7,560 nucleotides of DNA from JAENVT01 sp031370825. GTDB lineage: Bacteria > Actinomycetota > Acidimicrobiia > Acidimicrobiales > Ilumatobacteraceae. The stretch's first letter is position 1; each line of letters starts with the position of its first letter. This document shows positions 5,426 to 7,560 of the stretch, piece by piece. The stretch spans positions 1-7,560 of the forward strand of contig JANMRB010000251.1 of NCBI GenBank assembly GCA_031370825.1. The letters run 5' to 3'. The notes beneath the pieces were generated by a model that was not told the DNA's origin, did not search any database, and saw nothing but the letters and a program-made list of their open reading frames with translations. A program made the position numbers and the translations under genes.

Positions 5426-7560
5426 ATGCGGCGCATGAAAGACGGATTGCCGAGTCGCGCCCGAGTAGTGATCGTCGGCGGAGGTGTTGTCGGTTGCAGC
5501 GTCGCGTATCACCTCGCCGAGCGAGGCTGGACCGATGTCGTGCTGCTCGAGCGCAACCAACTGACGTCGGGCACCACATGGCACGCTGCAGGCCTCATCA
5601 CGACGGCTCGTCCGACCTCGGGCATGCGTCAGGTCGTGAAGCGCAGCATCGAGATCTTCAAGACGCTGGAGGCCGATACCGGTCTGTCGACCGGCTGGGA
5701 GCCGACGGGGACTCTGCACCTGGCGACCAATCCGGACCGGTGGGAGGAGCTCCTGCGGCAAGCATCGGTGAGCAAGCACGATGAGATCGCCGTCGAGATC
5801 CTCGATGTCGATCGCACGATCGACAAGTACCCGCTGCTCAATCGCGAAGGGCTCGTCGGATCGTTGTTCTATCCCGAGGATGGGCGTGGCAACGCCACCG
5901 ACACGACGATGTCGCTAGCGCGGGGCGCTCGGCAGCGAGGTGTGCAGATCTTCGAGAACACACCGGTCGAAGGGATTCGACACGACGGCCGGCGAGTCAG
6001 CGGTGTCGACACTGCCAGTGGATCGATCGAAGCAGAATATGTGATCAACTGCGGCGGGATGTGGGGCCGGCAGCTGGCTGCCCTGGCCGGCGTGCACGTG
6101 CCACTGCAGGCGCTGGCCCACTACTACGTCGTCACGGAAGGCATCCCGGGGCTGACCCGCGGCCTGCCGACCATCAAGAGCTCCGACGACTGGATCTACG
6201 TGAAGAACGAGGGCGACGGCCTGATGGTCGGGTTCTTCGAGCCGGGCAGCTACCCATGGCAGTCCCGTGGGATTCCCGACGGTCCGGCATTCGTGCAGCT
6301 CCCGGATGACTGGGAGCACCTCGGGCCGTTCTACGAGATCGCTATGCAGCGCATCCCCGCGCTGATGACTGCCGGCATCCGGTTGTTCTTCGGCGGCCCG
6401 GAGAGCTTCACGCCCGACGGCGTGTACCACTTCGGTGAGGCTCCCAACTTGCAGAACTTCTTCATCGCCGCCGGGTTCAACTCGACGGGCTTCCTCACCG
6501 GGCCGGGCATTGGCTCGGTACTGGCTGACTGGCTCGTCGACGGCCGCCCGTCGATCGATCTGCCGGAGGCGGATCCGGCGCGGGTCATGCCGCACGAGAC
6601 GAATCGGCGTTTCCTCGAGCAGCGTGTGAAAGAGACGCTCGATGTCGCCTACGACATGCATTGGCCGTACTTCCAGCGGCAGAGCGCGCGGCCGTTGCGT
6701 CGCAGCCCGCTGCACGATCGCATCGCGGCAAACGGCGCGGTGTTCGGTGAGTTACTGGGCTGGGAACGGCCCAATTGGTACGCGCCCGAGGGTGTCGATC
6801 GCGAGTACGTGTACTCCTACGGTCGCCAGAACTGGTTCGAGCACGCCGCAGCCGAACATCGAGCGGTCCGCGAAGCGGTCGGCGTCTTCGACATATCGAC
6901 GTATGGGAAGTTCTCGGTGCAGGGCCGTGATGCGGTCACCGTGCTGCAGCGGATCTGCGCGGCCGACATCGATGTGGAGCCCGGCCGCATCGTCTACACC
7001 CAGTGGCTCAACCGGTTCGGCGGGATCGAAGCCGACGTCACCGTCACTCGCCTCGCTGACGACGAGTTCTTGGTGCTCTCGGCCCCGGCCACCTCGCCTC
7101 GTGACCTCGCTTGGATGCGCCGACACATCGCCGACGACGAGTTCGCCACGGTCACCGATGTCTCGGGGACGATGGCGATGATCGCCGTGATGGGCCCCGA
7201 GTCGCGCCGGCTGTTGCAGCCGCTGACCGACTGTGATCTGTCGAACGAGGCGTTCACCTTCGGCAGCTCGCGAGTGATCGATTTGGGCCTGGGGTTCGTC
7301 CGCGCCACGCGCATCACGTACGTGGGCGAGCTCGGGTGGGAGCTCTTGGTTCCGTACGACATCGCCGCCCACATCTACGACACGATCATCGCCGCGGGAG
7401 GCCGCCCCGTCGGCTACCACGCGCTCAACTCGCTCCGCTTGGAGAAGGGCTACCGGAGCTGGGGTCACGACATCTCCGCCGGCGACTCACCGCTGGAGGC
7501 CGGCCTGGCCTTCACAATCGTCTGGGACAAGCCGGATGGGTTCATCGGCAGGGACGCTGT
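5426..7560 (+). CDS. FAD-dependent dimethylglycine/sarcosine dehydrogenase-like protein with GcvT domain, 3' partial
   Basis: An open frame of 711 codons with no stop before the window edge; relatives have about 800-870 residues, so roughly 100 or more are missing. This family demethylates N-methyl amino acids (dimethylglycine, sarcosine and relatives), passing the one-carbon unit to tetrahydrofolate. The FAD-binding start is VVIVGGGVVGCSVAYHLAERG (residues 14-34) with E42 at the end of strand two. TSGTTWHAAGL at 47-57 contains H53, aligned with the histidine that holds FAD covalently in mammalian dimethylglycine dehydrogenase. FNSTGFLTGPGIG near residue 350 closes the FAD domain. RRSPLHDR...GWERPNWYAPEG near 425-455 begins the aminomethyltransferase (GcvT-like) part, followed by GVFDISTYGKFSVQG, VMGPESR and YVGELGWELLVPYD. 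Starts at 5426 or 5435 are both possible; neither has a good ribosome binding site, and an in-frame stop at 5414-5416 limits the choice. The true substrate is not determined by sequence. Confidence 0.93.
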   Translation, partial: MRRMKDGLPSRARVVIVGGGVVGCSVAYHLAERGWTDVVLLERNQLTSGTTWHAAGLITTARPTSGMRQVVKRSIEIFKTLEADTGLSTGWEPTGTLHLATNPDRWEELLRQASVSKHDEIAVEILDVDRTIDKYPLLNREGLVGSLFYPEDGRGNATDTTMSLARGARQRGVQIFENTPVEGIRHDGRRVSGVDTASGSIEAEYVINCGGMWGRQLAALAGVHVPLQALAHYYVVTEGIPGLTRGLPTIKSSDDWIYVKNEGDGLMVGFFEPGSYPWQSRGIPDGPAFVQLPDDWEHLGPFYEIAMQRIPALMTAGIRLFFGGPESFTPDGVYHFGEAPNLQNFFIAAGFNSTGFLTGPGIGSVLADWLVDGRPSIDLPEADPARVMPHETNRRFLEQRVKETLDVAYDMHWPYFQRQSARPLRRSPLHDRIAANGAVFGELLGWERPNWYAPEGVDREYVYSYGRQNWFEHAAAEHRAVREAVGVFDISTYGKFSVQGRDAVTVLQRICAADIDVEPGRIVYTQWLNRFGGIEADVTVTRLADDEFLVLSAPATSPRDLAWMRRHIADDEFATVTDVSGTMAMIAVMGPESRRLLQPLTDCDLSNEAFTFGSSRVIDLGLGFVRATRITYVGELGWELLVPYDIAAHIYDTIIAAGGRPVGYHALNSLRLEKGYRSWGHDISAGDSPLEAGLAFTIVWDKPDGFIGRDA

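Noticed and set aside
5915..6715. Minus-strand open frame of 266 codons
   Set aside because: It is antisense to the FAD domain of the dehydrogenase, whose plus-strand motifs are unmistakable.

Overview
The window looks like chromosomal DNA of a high-GC actinobacterium. The base composition is GC-rich, codons mostly end in G or C, two genes have clear purine-rich Shine-Dalgarno sites (AGGAGA and GAGGAGGT), and the protein families are ones common in Actinobacteria. I cannot name a genus from sequence alone; an acidimicrobial or mycobacterial relative is possible.

Layout. (1) 1-954, plus: the C-terminal part of a heavy-metal P1B ATPase, probably of the CopB-like P1B-3 group. It is interrupted at its GDGVNDAP motif by about 228 bases that are a shuffled copy of the same protein's phosphorylation region, with two of four pieces inverted. 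(2) 955-3202, minus: a compact three-gene run transcribed as SRPBCC/polyketide-cyclase-like protein, then a six-helix membrane protein, then an NAD(P)-binding epimerase-like protein. The last two share an ATGA stop/start overlap. This run converges tail-to-tail on the ATPase with no spacer. (3) 3353-3949, plus: a conserved hypothetical gene of about 196 residues, broken by two small frameshifts, one of which is the gain of a 7-base repeat unit. (4) 4010-4216, plus: a dodecin-like small protein that seems to lack the flavin-stacking tryptophan. (5) 4347-5366, plus: an intact zinc-dependent alcohol dehydrogenase with a strong ribosome binding site and an operator-like inverted repeat upstream. 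(6) 5380-5406: a perfect 10-bp hairpin. (7) 5426 to the window end, plus: a dimethylglycine/sarcosine dehydrogenase-like FAD oxidoreductase fused to a GcvT-type folate domain, running off the edge.

How it fits together. A metal ATPase, a dodecin and a zinc alcohol dehydrogenase together resemble actinobacterial stress/hypoxia islands, but this is inference. The FAD-GcvT enzyme belongs to one-carbon amine catabolism and is probably a separate unit behind the hairpin. Two broken genes within 4 kb point either to a decaying region or to assembly errors. The shuffled ATPase segment is the most unusual item in the window.
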